Origin: Sipunculus nudus
Taxonomy: Eukaryota; Annelida; Sipuncula; Golfingiida; Sipunculidae
Length of the DNA stretch: 64,000 nucleotides
Assembly (NCBI GenBank): GCA_026874595.1
Contig: CM049320.1
Coordinates: 7,257,464 to 7,321,463 of the forward strand
Direction of reading: 5' to 3'
How positions within the stretch are numbered: position 1 is the first letter of the stretch; the number at the start of each line of letters is the position of its first letter. The translations under genes were made by a program, and so were the position numbers. The notes under the pieces were generated by a model. It searched no databases. It saw only the letters and a list, made by a program, of their open reading frames with translations, and was not told the origin of the DNA. Below, in pieces: positions 11,929 through 22,391 of the stretch.

Positions 11929-12100
11929 TTATAATTATTTGTTAACAAAAAAACACAGTCTTCTTTATTAATCCCCTAGACATTTCACGCTGTCAAGTGT
12001 TACAGGATGTGATTTTTATACCCGTACCAACCCCGACCTGCACACATTGTTTACAAGATTTATCTCAGTGTTTTTTTTTTCATTGTTTTAACATCTTAAC

Positions 12101-12960
12101 ATGGCAGATTTTAAACCTGAGGCATTTGTTGAAGATCCCGACCCTGATCAACGTGAACAGTTGACAACAAATTAGTTGTTGCGTTTGTGACAACACTAAG
12201 TGCTTAGTGTGAAAAAAGTTCTGACAAGGCCTGGTATCATTGCTAAAATCATGCAAGCTCTATTGAGCAAAGGTCTAATTGAAGAGAGTGAAGTAGAAAT
12301 ATAAAAAAAATGACAGCCTTGCTATGCAGTTGGAATTAAAAAAAGTTAGATATGCAACATGAGCTGGCATTAAAACAGAAAGGGAAGAACGAGAGAGAGA
12401 AAAAGAAAAAGAAATTGAGTTAAAACAACTGGAATAAAAAAGAGTTTAATTAGAACATGGCCTACATGCTGCCCTAACTCACAGTTTTTATGTTACTGAA
12501 CACATTAGATTTGTCCCACCTTTTCAAGAAAAAGAGGTTGATAAATATTTCTTACACTTTGAGAAGGTAGCTGAAAATTTAAAATGGCCTAAGGAAAGTT
12601 GCACTCTGCTATAACAAAGTGTATTGACTGGCAAGGAGAAATTTATACAGAGCTTTCAGTAGAACCCGCTGCTAACTCTGGCCAGGTTAAACGGTTAATC
12701 CCAAAAGGTTGAGAAATTCAGAAATTTGGAAAAGCGCAAAGATCAGACCTATTTAGAATTTGCTATGACTAAATAGCAGTTTTTTTATCGCTGAAAGATT
12801 ATGTAATGAAAGATTATGCAGTTTGCGCCAGTTGATTTTTGCTGAAAGAATTTAAGCGCTGCATTAACGCAGATGTTAAAACTTTCTTGATGAGAAAAGT
12901 CTTGAAACACTTGACGTTGCTGCTCAAAGAACAATACACACGCACATGAACAGACCGGAA
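12101..12960 (+). pseudogene. gag remnant of the Gmr1-like element
   Basis: An ATG at 12101 opens MADFKPEAFVEDPDPDQ and runs 24 codons to a stop. Further fragments in shifting frames follow to about 12900: charged Lys/Glu-rich sequence near 12380-12450 and FLLKEFK-type sequence near 12840. The acidic N-terminus resembles gag starts of other animal gypsy-type elements. Stops and 1-2 nt indels make it non-functional. The copy C equivalent starts at 56456. Confidence 0.6.
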
Positions 12961-13001
12961 TCATCTAGAACAAAAAAAAAAGAACGCTGTGTCTCTACCC
13001 C
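12931..13001 (-). repeat. Inverted ~70-bp LTR fragment inside the element body
   Basis: This stretch is close to the reverse complement of LTR positions about 11489-11560, including the runs read here as CATGAACAGACCGGAATCAT and GAACGCTGTGTCTCTA. It lies between the gag remnant and the protease motif. The same arrangement is in copy C at about 57289-57354. Confidence 0.85.
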
Positions 13002-13330
13002 TATTAGAATTTTGGGGGACACAGGTTCAGGCCAAATTCTCATGTAAGCAAACGCTTTGTCATTTTCTAATAGGTCTTTTACTGGTGCACATGCACTTGT
13101 TAATGGTATGTTTTCAGACAGGTACCCTTCAGTTCCGCTTTACAGTGTACATTTAAATTCAGATTTTATTTCCAGGAATGTTATGTGGGCATAAGAGCTT
13201 CTTTACCCTTAGGGATTCCTAAGGGAATTCAGTTTTAACTAGGCAATGATGTTGCAGGTGACAAGTACAGCATGTGCCAATAGTGAGAGAAAAGCCGTCA
13301 CTTGATCAGGACATTGATCCTGAAATTCAG
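12990..13330 (+). pseudogene. Retroelement aspartic protease remnant
   Basis: In frame, 13006-13050 reads ILGDTGSGQILM and then stops. The D-T-G triad (13018-13026) is the aspartic protease active site. Downstream pieces such as GAHALVNGMFSDRYPSVPLY continue the domain in broken frames. The protease is placed directly before the integrase, not before a reverse transcriptase. Confidence 0.75.
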
Positions 13331-13679
13331 GAAATTCCTGGTTTTTTATCCTTTATGTGCTGTGACTAGATCTATGGCCATGTAAAACACACGTGAGGAT
13401 AATCGTCCAGATAATAACACTCCGGGAGTCACTAGTGCGTTGTGTAACGACTCACGCGTACAGGATGCAGCATTTTCAAGGTCGGAATTTATCGCGGAAT
13501 AGCATATGGACCCTGATATTTCAAGTTTGTTTCCCAGGGCAGTGTATAAAGATGAACTGTCACAAAACCCAGTTTGTTTCTATGTTAAAAATGGAGTGCT
13601 TATGCGTAAATGGCGACCACCTCATGTATGCGCTGATTAGGAGTGGGCCATCAAACATCAAATGGTAGTGCCCAAAAGT

Positions 13680-14650
13680 TTTCGCAATAAATTCTAAGCA
13701 TGGCACATGAGGCTCCTTTGTCTGTCCTTTCAGGTATAAATAAAATTTATCAAAAAGTAAGTACACACTTCTATTGGCCGCACCGCAGGACAGATATTGT
13801 ACAATACTGTAAATCATGCCATACAAGGTCAATCAGAATCCTCCTAAAGCCCTACTTAGGTCTATTTCTGCTTTAGAGAACCATTTAGTAGGATTATTGT
13901 TGATTATGTTGGACCACTTCCCAAAATAAAATCTGGACATGAATGCTTGCTGACAATTATGTGCGCATCTATCAGGTTCCCTTTAGGCAATAACATTGCG
14001 CAAAATTAATGCCAAAGGGTTGTCAAGGCTCTGACTAAGCTTTTTACACTTTTGGAATTAACTAAATCCCTCCAGTCTGGCCAAGGGTTTAATTTTATGC
14101 CTGGCTTATTTCAGTAAGTTATGTTTGAGCTAAGAATAAAACAGTTCAGCTCTTCACAAAAGCATCCTGAAAGTCAGGGCGTCCTCGAGCGTTTTCATCA
14201 GACATTAGAAAACATTGTTATGACACACAGAAAGATTAGGATGAAGGAATCCACCTATTGCTGTTTTCTGTTAAGGATCCTTTCAAAAGTCCTTGGGATT
14301 CAGTCCCCTTGAAGTAGTTTTCGGACACTCCGCTCGAGGTCCATTAAAACTGCTTAAAGAAAAATTCTTGTGTAAAAATCCTGATCTCTTAGTTTATTGC
14401 GTATGTATCAGACTTTCGCACTAAACTACACAATGCTTGTGAAATTGCAAAGTCTAATCTATCTGCACAAAGTAAAAATGAAAACACAGTATGACAAGCA
14501 CACTGTAAGTAGGACGTTTGAGCTTGGTTGAAAGGTCCTTGCCTTACTAACCATCCATGGCAGACCTCTGCAAGCTAGGTATTTTGGTCCTAACATTGTT
14601 GACATGAAAGTCAGTGATTTGTTTAACAACTGTGCCATATTAACATGTTG
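13680..14650 (+). pseudogene. Integrase remnant, upstream of the reverse transcriptase
   Basis: An HHCC-type zinc region is visible at 13696-13830 (MAHEAPLS, then HFYWPHRRTDIVQYC and KSCHT). The catalytic core follows: IVDYVGPLPKIKSGHECLL (about 13894-13950) supplies the first Asp. The segment with the second Asp now reads SGQGFNF (about 14076-14096), so that residue is Gly. HPESQGVLERFHQTL (about 14164-14208) holds the catalytic Glu. The GPF-type C-terminal module (LQARYFGPNIVD) is near 14567-14602. Stops and frameshifts interrupt it. In copy C the C-terminal module stays open over 58754-59008. Confidence 0.85.
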
Positions 14651-14799
14651 AAAACATATTATGACAGAAATAGCACATCAGATGTTGTACATTATGTTAC
14701 TGTTGTTAATTGTGTAAAAACCGACCCTGACCCTGTTAAAGTGGATACTGATTGTAAGTGTGATGTAGACATTCAGTGTGGAACATTTCCACTGAAAAA

Positions 14800-15530
14800 C
14801 TAAGACGTGCTTAACAACCTGGATGCCAAACTGTCACATCTTACCGCACAAAAACAACAAGACCTCAAGAACCTGTTGCAGAATTATGAACATTTGTTTT
14901 GTGACATTTCAACGCGAACTAACATATTGTGCCATGATGTCGGTGTTGGCGAGGCAACCGCAGTCAAGCAGCATCCTTATAGTCTGAACCAGAAAAGCAA
15001 AAGTATCTACCAAATTAGGTTAAATATTTGCTGGACAATGATTTTATTTAACCTAGTAACATTTACTGGAGTTCACCATGTATTCTTGTGCCCAAACCTG
15101 AAGTTACCGTATGTGCACAGATTATCGAAAACTGAACTCTGTCATGAAGACTGACACGTTCCCCATTCCCAGGATCAATGATTGTATTGATAGAGTCGGT
15201 AGCTCCAGATATGTTTCAAGTTTGACATGTTAACAGGATTCTGGCAAATTCCGCTGACAGAACGAGCGAAAGAAGTGTCCGCATTTGTCGCGCGCATGGA
15301 CTGTACCAGTATAAAGTTATGCCGTTTGGCATGAGGAACTCGCCCGCCACGTATCAGTGCCTCATCCATATGGTTGTCAAGGACATTCAGGGCTGAGACG
15401 CATATATTAATGACCTCGTCGTGTACAGCGACACCTGGGAGAAGCATGTGCAATTTCTTCGTGACCTCTTCGAAAGACTTTGCGAAGGAGGTCTGACCAT
15501 CAACTGGACATGCACAAGTAACATTTTTCT
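14800..15530 (+). pseudogene. Reverse transcriptase remnant, downstream of the integrase
   Basis: A linker (DAKLSHLTAQKQQDLKNLL) leads into reverse transcriptase sequence, with CTDYRKLNSVMKTDTFPIP near 15115-15170, LTGFWQIPLTERAKEVSAF near 15229-15285 and MPFGMRNSPATYQCL near 15320-15364. The YxDD box at 15403-15414 reads YIND, so the first catalytic Asp is Asn; copy C has the same change. VVYSDTWEKHVQFLRDLFE follows. Frames are broken by indels. A 188-codon open frame antisense to this region (15175-15741) is a shadow. Confidence 0.87.
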
Positions 15531-15539
15531 GCTGTAGCT

Positions 15540-15928
15540 GAACCTTTGACTCATTTGTTAAAGAAGAAACAAAAGTTTGTATGGAATGTTCAGTGTGAAA
15601 ATGCATTTCAGAATTTTGAAGCAATTCTGCCAAATTCACCAGCTTTAGCAGCTCCAGACTTTTCTGTACCTTTGAGTAAGCTGTAGATGCTAGTGATACT
15701 GCTGCTAGTGCTGTGTTGTTACAAGAAGGCAGTGATGGCATAGATCATCCAATCTGTTATTTATCAAGAAAGTTTAATACCAACCAGACAAACAACTCCA
15801 CTATTGAAAAATGATGTTTGGCTTTGATTTTGGCATTCCAACATTTTGAAGTTTATGTTTCTTCATCAATCAAGCCTATCATTGTCTTCAGTGATCACAA
15901 TCCCCTTACGTTCATGAACAAAGATTGT
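15540..15928 (+). pseudogene. RNase H remnant, truncated
   Basis: Translating across frames gives LKKKQKFVWNVQCENAFQNF, then LLQEGSDGIDHPICYLSRKF, and VFSDHNPLTFMNK at about 15887-15925. These are typical of the RNase H domain after a gypsy-type reverse transcriptase. The domain ends at 15928, the junction with inverted FucT upstream DNA. Confidence 0.8.
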
Positions 15929-18195
15929 TGAGAGTGAAATCAACTTCATCATCTCAATGATAAAGTTTCTTGCAGAATATTTCCCACAGATATGATTTAA
16001 AACATATGGGCAGCCTAAATATAGATTTTATTATCTCTATCAAAATATCACTATTATGATTTATATGCAGTTGCGCAAAAACTATCACGAAAGTTATCAG
16101 AACCTAACAAAGGAAGGTCTGTAACATAAGCTACAATGTTAACAATGGCTTTTGTTACACTGTAATGAATCCTCTATGATTTGCTTCATGATCGGCTTGA
16201 ATGATCAGCGTCTGCCTTGTCACAAACTCAGGCAACACAACCATTTTCATATACATGTCTTACTAAGCATATGACGCTTCAGTAAATATTAATATCTCAG
16301 CAAAGAGAAAATAATGTAAGAAAGTCTTCCACAACAAAACTGTCTGTGCCTTTACAACAGATGAGGTCGTTGAAAAACGATATTCTAAAACAAGACATGG
16401 GCCACCTAAATACAGGAAGATGGTTGTTAAAATGTACAGGCTGCTAATATGTGTTGGCATATACTATATTGTGCGGGATGCTTATATTTGAATTCGACCG
16501 GTTGTCTGCCTAAACAACTGTCTCGGGGTAAAATGACATGGACTAACTTGACGAGGGGCTACTATCTCAGACCATTAACCATTAAATAACTCTATGACCG
16601 GGCTCAAAGTTAAGTAATTAATAAAGAAAATATTGTTTTTGACAGCTAACCACTATGACAAATCAGTTGGTTTCGGGTTTGGGCAAGAAGCCTTCCGCCG
16701 TAATAATTGTAAGTTCAGAGACTGTGAAACAACAGATGATCGTTCAAAAATAAACCGCAGCAATGCAGTGATAGTTAACATGTTCAATATAAGATGTGTT
16801 GAGGAGATGCCAAAGTTCCGTCATCCGAACCAGGTATTTGTGGTTTTTTTTTTACCAAGGATTCCCCCTTGAAAACCCCCGGTCCGTTAACGCAATACAA
16901 TGGGATCTTTAACCAAACACATACATTCAGTCATAATTCTGATATTTATATTCCTTACGGATCATTGAGAAAGCTTATGAGGAATGTTCCTGAAAGGAAA
17001 TTGGTTGATTATTCAAAAGGCAAGACTAAACTTGTTGAATGGGTTGTAAGCAAATGTCCAACAAAGAGCCACCGAGGAGAATACGTCAAGGAACTTGCAA
17101 AGCTTATAGACATGGATATATACGGAAGGTGTGGCACGCTGTACTGCAATGACGGAACATTCTGCCATTCCATGCTGAACGCCACATACAAATTTTACCT
17201 TTCATTCGAGGACAGTATTTGTAAAGATTATACATTAGAGAAACTTTGGAGAATTCTTAAACTGAATGTGGTGCCCGTCGTCCTTGACGGGTATGATTAC
17301 AAGAAATATCTTCCAAATCAATAATTCATCGATATTACAGATTTTAAATCCCCGTCTGAACTAACCGCATGTCTAAAACTTCTAGATTTGAATACTACAT
17401 TGTACAATCAATATTTTGAATGGACAATAGTATGATGTGCAAGTAAAGGGAACGGGTATTTGTGACATGTGAATTTCTGCACACCCATGAAAACTTTCAC
17501 AAAGTCTACAAAAACATAGACCAATTTTGGAATGAAAAGGATTGTACCCTAGCAGAAGTGTATTATGAAGGACACGCAAAGCTCAAATATCATTGATAAG
17601 AAAACCCCTTCAGGTTGATTTTTCAGATTGGTATCCATTTTATCTGGTTTTAGCTGCAATGAAGAAACCATTTTCAGCGCAGGTGTTACAGTTTGTTTGG
17701 TGTATGTAAATGCTCTCTTTTCGTACCATGTTATTCTAAAAGGATTTCCTGAGCCATTGTTACCTTGATAAAAAGAAAGAAGCTAATGACTTGTTTCCTG
17801 CTGTACACGAGTTGCAGCTCATCCTTATAGCCAATTTTAATTTTCATAGACTTTTAACTGTTCAAAGAGGAATGCTTTCACTGGATAATCTGTCAGTCTT
17901 AATTAAGAATCTAACAAAAATCAGATCCATACATATTATGGTTAAATGTTTCCGTATCTATGAAAGTTGTAGAACCATTCATCTAACAGAAGTCGAACAT
18001 AGTCGAATGTAGAAGAAAATGAGCATCCCAGCTAAATTTGTTTAAAATGTTGTTATATGGAGATATAAACTTAAAACTTTGAGGCATGTTATTTTTTTGT
18101 CATTTTGATAGAAATTTCAATTTGAACAGTTTTTTTTATACATACTTAAATCTGACTGAAAACTGCATCTGGTAATTAGGCGCAGTCAATTTACA
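15929..18195. repeat. Inverted copy of the fucosyltransferase gene region (right arm)
   Basis: This segment is the diverged reverse complement of FucT gene DNA. Its inner end (15929-16262) matches the upstream block, especially the version at 5190-5680. The middle is a FucT pseudogene on the plus strand. The outer end (17770-18195) matches the reverse complement of 9165-9480 and 8507-8606. Together with the left arm (about 8507-11345) it forms a large imperfect inverted repeat with the LTR element as spacer. Confidence 0.85.
16420..17596 (+). pseudogene. Alpha-1,3-fucosyltransferase pseudogene, inverted copy (unit A)
   Basis: Homologous along its whole length to the intact gene at 9819-10997 but on the opposite strand. 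The start MVVKMYRLLICVGI is present, then the frame is lost within the anchor. The catalytic region is readable from 16660 (SVGFGFGQEAFRRNNCKFRD) to 17324 (YKFYLSFEDSICKDY, VVPVVLDGYDYKKYLPNQ). Lesions include an extra base in the T run near 16847, a TCA-to-TAA stop at 17322 and a deletion by the CDLC motif near 17468. It ends at the aligned stop (17594-17596). Confidence 0.88.
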
Positions 18196-19139
18196 TCTGC
18201 CCTCTATCAATCTACACTAGACCATTCGAGGTATTTGTAGTACACTGTTAACCAATAGGCTTAGAGTAATACACCTAAGCTCCAATACCATTACTAATAA
18301 CATGTGTTTCTATTAAATCTTTAAACAATCTGGCCTCTTTTCAAAGAGTAAACTAAATTCAAATATACTTGCAAAAATGACCTGATCAGTCCCGAATAAG
18401 AATCTGCATACCAAATGTCCTTTTCTGGTCATAGATTAAAACATAGACCTATACGGTCAATTGTTGCTGAGATATTGCTGAACACGTATGAAACCAAATT
18501 TTACTATAGCATCTAGCATTATGGCTGGAGCCTACCATGGCTCGGGTTATGGGCTCCCATATATATTGTTCAATGTCAACACTCGTGGGGAAAAACCGTC
18601 AAATCCAACTGCAAACACAAGTATTTTTCTCTATGTATAATGGCTAATACTGGTAATTGCGTTGACAGACAAGAAAGAACTATTTCGAAACGATGCCAAT
18701 TGTGTCCTAAGGGGATTTTTTCTACATTGTCTTGTTTTTGCGAAAGATCTATCACAGCGGCACAGTCCAGAGTTAATCCGTCTCTCCGACGTGTGGGGTG
18801 GATCACTACTAGAACAAGATCAAGAAATATCCTAGTTATCACTTGGTCAATTGATGCCAGTTGACTCATTATAACTTTGTGGCATTTCAGTGAAATTTCT
18901 GATACCTTTACACCATTCAATTTCTCCTCTCCTGTGGGAGACTACACGGATATTGCGTTTATATCCAGGTTATTATTCGTTACATTTTGGATAATTTAGA
19001 CTGTTCCGCCTGTCTACAACTTCACATTTATGTTGTCTTCCAATTACGATTAAACGACACTGACAAAAAAGGATTAACTTGACCTCTACAGTTGGGCTTG
19101 GTGGTGTATCGGTCATACGATTGCGCGGCTTTATTGTTA
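17597..19139. other. Non-coding stretch after the inverted FucT pseudogene
   Basis: No gene seen. The first 600 bp are the outer part of the inverted arm. From 18217 the sequence is a diverged direct copy of 6500-7640. It recurs almost unchanged in unit C (61950-63490). Open frames at 17791-18012, 18576-18920 and 18640-18864 are not conserved in the diverged paralogue. Confidence 0.65.
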
Positions 19140-19500
19140 ATCAATGTTATTTTATTTGAGTACAAAAGCTCTGCACCATAAAGTAAGCCTACACCTATCA
19201 TCAGAATGTGCTTTTAAAGGACCATCTTCCTGGTTAATGTTTGGAGTTGTGCTGTTGTAGAAAATATTTTATACCTCAAACGACAGTACCTGTTGAAACG
19301 GTAAAGTTTAGTTATTGATACGCCGGCAGTCTTTCTGTGAAAGCTTTGTTTGGTTGTTATTTTTTAGTGGTAAAATCTGAATATTTAGTGAACCGTCGCA
19401 TGCATGTTCAAACATTATCATGCAGTTGGTTGTGTTGTCGGAGTTTGTGGTCAGGGAGGTGAATGGATCATCAAAGTTGGTCATTGATGTAAATGTAAAA
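19140..19500 (-). pseudogene. Second relic of a fucosyltransferase N-terminus and upstream region
   Basis: Aligns with the relic at 7330-7860 and more weakly with the FucT start region: a CTGCACCATAAAGTAAGCCT stretch, TTTTAAAGGACCATCTTCCTG, then CCGTCGCATGCATG and a degenerate GGATCATCAAAGTTGGTCAT. No catalytic domain is attached. The copy in unit C is at 63480-63850. Confidence 0.35.
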
Positions 19501-22391
19501 TCTTTTGATGAAATAAGATTTTCGGTACAAAACAGTTTCTTTCAGAAGAATTAAGAAATACTAAATGAGGCGAATTACACTATTCGTATATTCTGTGTAT
19601 TTTCATCATTTAACAAGGATATTCTGTTGACATCACCCCAGTTTCTTTTCTTTAAGCTTTAAATGTAAACGCCGGATGAGATAAACATACTGGTTGTAGT
19701 GTGGAGTAGTAGAGTGAGCCCATGGATATAATAGGGCATGTCAAAATACACGATGATCTGATGTCATTATGTTGGGAATCCATCAGTTCACGCACATTTT
19801 ATGCGCAAAAATTGTACCTTTTAGCATATTTAGCACTTAAGAATTTTCGATTAATGCACAAGGGTGTTAGTTGTTACTTTTAAGTAAAGACTGATATTAT
19901 GATGAGTGAAACCTTTTCGTTTAGCCCTTCAATAAGGGCCGTATGCTGTAGTTCCGTAGGCGAAAAAAAAAATATAGTTGGTGGTTTAACTGCATGGCAC
20001 CCTTAATCCATATGGGATATAATAAGTCTGGGTTAAATCCGCGGACTGTGTGCAAAATAGTTGAGATTCTGAGGGATAGTCTAAAGGTGGACTAACTTCA
20101 AAGCAAACACAATATCAGCCAAACCTTTCCCTATTAGAATATCCTAAAGCAATTATAAACTTCAAAACCAAGAAAAATATATACCGGTGTTGAAAGTATA
20201 AACACTCGCATCTTGCCGGTTAGGTTTTACGATGAGGAATAATAACACTATGTTTTACAAGGACAACAGCATTATTATTGCCAAGATATAAGGTGTGCCT
20301 ACTTTAGTTTATTTTCAAAAAAACATTTAAAGATAAGATTTATTCTAATCATACAAAAACCTAGCTGAATAACTTAGACGTAGAAATGCTGTTCTTTAAG
20401 AATGATATAAAGGGATAATTGGTATTAATGAGCAGCATTCTCTGTTGATAGTAACGATTGATAAACAGTGATAAACAAAATATGAATAATTATCACTGCC
20501 AAATTTATTATACGAGGTCAAAAAATGAGAAGTTGTGATTTTGCAGCATTGAAGTTGCAGACCAAAAGAAGCGCTACAAGTAGATACAGACCAGGACAGG
20601 TCTTGCAATGGATATGGACCAGAACAAGATTGGCCGATAGGCTTTTAAAGGTAGGAAATGTCGAATATTTTATGAACATATAACAAAACCTGAGCAGGAT
20701 ATTGCCTGTAATCTAAATGTAAGGAGTGTCAGGATTTATCTGACATCTTAAATAAATGTTAACAGGAAATGGATTGATAAATATTGTGTAATTTAATGCT
20801 ATACACAAATATTTTCAAAAATACCATTCCATACATATAATTTATTGTGTTTCGTTTACTTAACTAATCTGCCGAATGATACATTATAAAAACCTAAACA
20901 TTTGAATACCCAGAAAATTCCAAATTTGGAAATACCCGAGACAGGGGAATAAAAAGATGGAGAGCTGAGGAATAAACTATATTAATTTTATTAGTCTGCT
21001 TCAGCCTACCAGGAACCAAACGTATCGACAAATAAAGTCAGTCGAAAACTGCTACTGTCGCCTGTGCTGCTGTCAAGGCTAATGAATTTTGTATCTAACA
21101 TTAAAGAGAAAGTGATAGATGTTAATGACTGCGCTTGAATACCAGATGCAGTTTGGAGTCAGGTTTTAATTATTTATAAATAAAACTCTGTTCAAAATTC
21201 AAAAAAGAAATTTCTATTAAAATGCTAAATGAAAATAACATGTAAAATAATAAAACAAAAGCATTAACGTTTAAAAAAAAGAAACACAATTATCTACAAA
21301 ATAATTGTGTTACATTGTGTCATTCATCCAAGTAAGGTGCATATTTAACATATGAAATAAAAAATCTTAAGCTTAAAATAAAATAAATTTTACTACCAAC
21401 ATTCAACATAAATAATCTTTTACACATACACATATAACAAGAAGTTCAATGCTATATATTATATCTTTTATCTAAATGGTTCTCTCTCTTGAGGCAAAAT
21501 TTAAGAAACCTCTTACAGTAGTGAATAACAAAATAATGCATAATACCAAATAAGAAAAAAGTACGCATGTGAGTAGTGGTAGAGGGTCCACACTCTACTG
21601 ATTTTATATCCATAAATCATATCTGTTATACAGTGTGTTTTATATTTAAGTCGGGGCCCAGACGATCGGAGAAAAGTTACACCTATTTCAGATGAAATGC
21701 TAATACTGACATATTTGATCAGATAAAAAAGTAGGTAGGGTCTTGCAAGTAGTTTTGGGGACCGCACGATTAGAAGCCGTATATCTTGGTACATGTATTT
21801 GATAGCGGAAAGTAACGGTTATATATGATGCATATTTAACTAGCCCGGAGACACGCAGCGCCCGGGAATAGGTAACAAGGTCAGAGGGATGAAACATGCT
21901 CAGGGACTTCCGTGATACAGAGGAGCCACTCACAGGAGCGTGACGTTTAGTTACCTACGACGTGGTAGGTAACAACGGGGTTGTTTTAAGGCCACCTGGC
22001 ATAATAGCTAGAGCCAACCCGGTAGTTTGCAAGGTTTTCCTAGACCCGTACACAGGCAGTTAAGCACAGTGCGCATGCTCGTGGTAAAACTAATGTTGCC
22101 AATAAAGATCTGACACAGACGACAATACACTCGGTTTTACTGTTTGCAAACCTGCTGGAATACCCGCTGCTGAGTTCCATGATCACAGCGTAAACTTGCT
22201 GCAGTATGACCCTTAACATTTATGTTATCCATGCTGTATAAATATTCCTGGTATATCACCCACCCGTTCTTGCGGCTGGGTTTTCAATCGGAACCAGAGT
22301 TGTTCTGATAAATTACACTGCGAAATTCCCCTTGCGAAATAATATCACATTCTACAGGACTTTTTTTGGGGGGGGGAGACCCCATTAGGAC
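19501..22391. other. Unassigned AT-rich stretch at the end of unit A
   Basis: The part 20380-21170 is a diverged direct paralogue of 7870-8550. From about 21,200 the sequence is unlike the rest of the unit and I recognise nothing coding. A perfect 9-bp hairpin (GTTACCTAC, 6-nt loop, GTAGGTAAC) lies at 21950-21973, and an AATAAA at about 22101. The base composition becomes less AT-rich after 21,840, suggesting a boundary with inserted DNA. Confidence 0.5.

Larger units (their letters stand above)
11397..12004 (+). repeat. 5' LTR (608 bp) of the Gmr1-like element, copy A
   Basis: Begins TGTAAC and ends GTTACA, a perfect 6-bp terminal inverted repeat of the usual TG...CA form. Inside are a TATA box (TATAAATAG, 11592-11600) and a polyadenylation signal (AATAAA, 11923-11928) in the expected order. 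The same 608 bp is at 55755-56362. No second LTR is found at the other end of the element. I could not match the sequence just after the LTR to a familiar tRNA primer site. Confidence 0.88.
12005..15928 (+). mobile_element. Body of a decayed Ty3/gypsy-type element with PR-IN-RT-RH order (Gmr1-like), copy A
   Basis: In order on the plus strand come a gag remnant, a protease motif, an integrase, a reverse transcriptase and an RNase H, each cut by stops and frameshifts. Integrase upstream of reverse transcriptase is not the ordinary Ty3/gypsy order; it matches the arrangement described for Gmr1-like elements, which otherwise look like gypsy elements. The body stops abruptly inside RNase H at 15928, where inverted FucT upstream sequence begins, so the 3' end and 3' LTR are lost. 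Copy C at 56363-60285 shares these lesions, so decay and truncation came before the duplication. Confidence 0.85.
4208..19648. repeat. Recent large segmental duplication, copy A; partner 49180-64000
   Basis: From 4208 onward the sequence reappears in the same order and orientation at 49180 and continues to the window end. The offset is constant at about 44,352-44,358 over most of its length. Copy C lacks three pieces present here: about 4533-4637, 5060-5427 and 7273-7424. Elsewhere differences are isolated single bases or short indels; the 1,179-bp FucT reading frame differs at only 4 positions. The LTR element and both flanking FucT copies were already present before duplication. Confidence 0.95.

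Noticed and set aside
13560-13832. Minus-strand 90-codon frame
   Set aside because: Antisense to integrase remnant of the Gmr1-like element.
15175-15741. 188-codon open frame on the minus strand (also 59532-60098)
   Set aside because: It is antisense to the reverse transcriptase and RNase H remnant, which have clear motifs on the plus strand.
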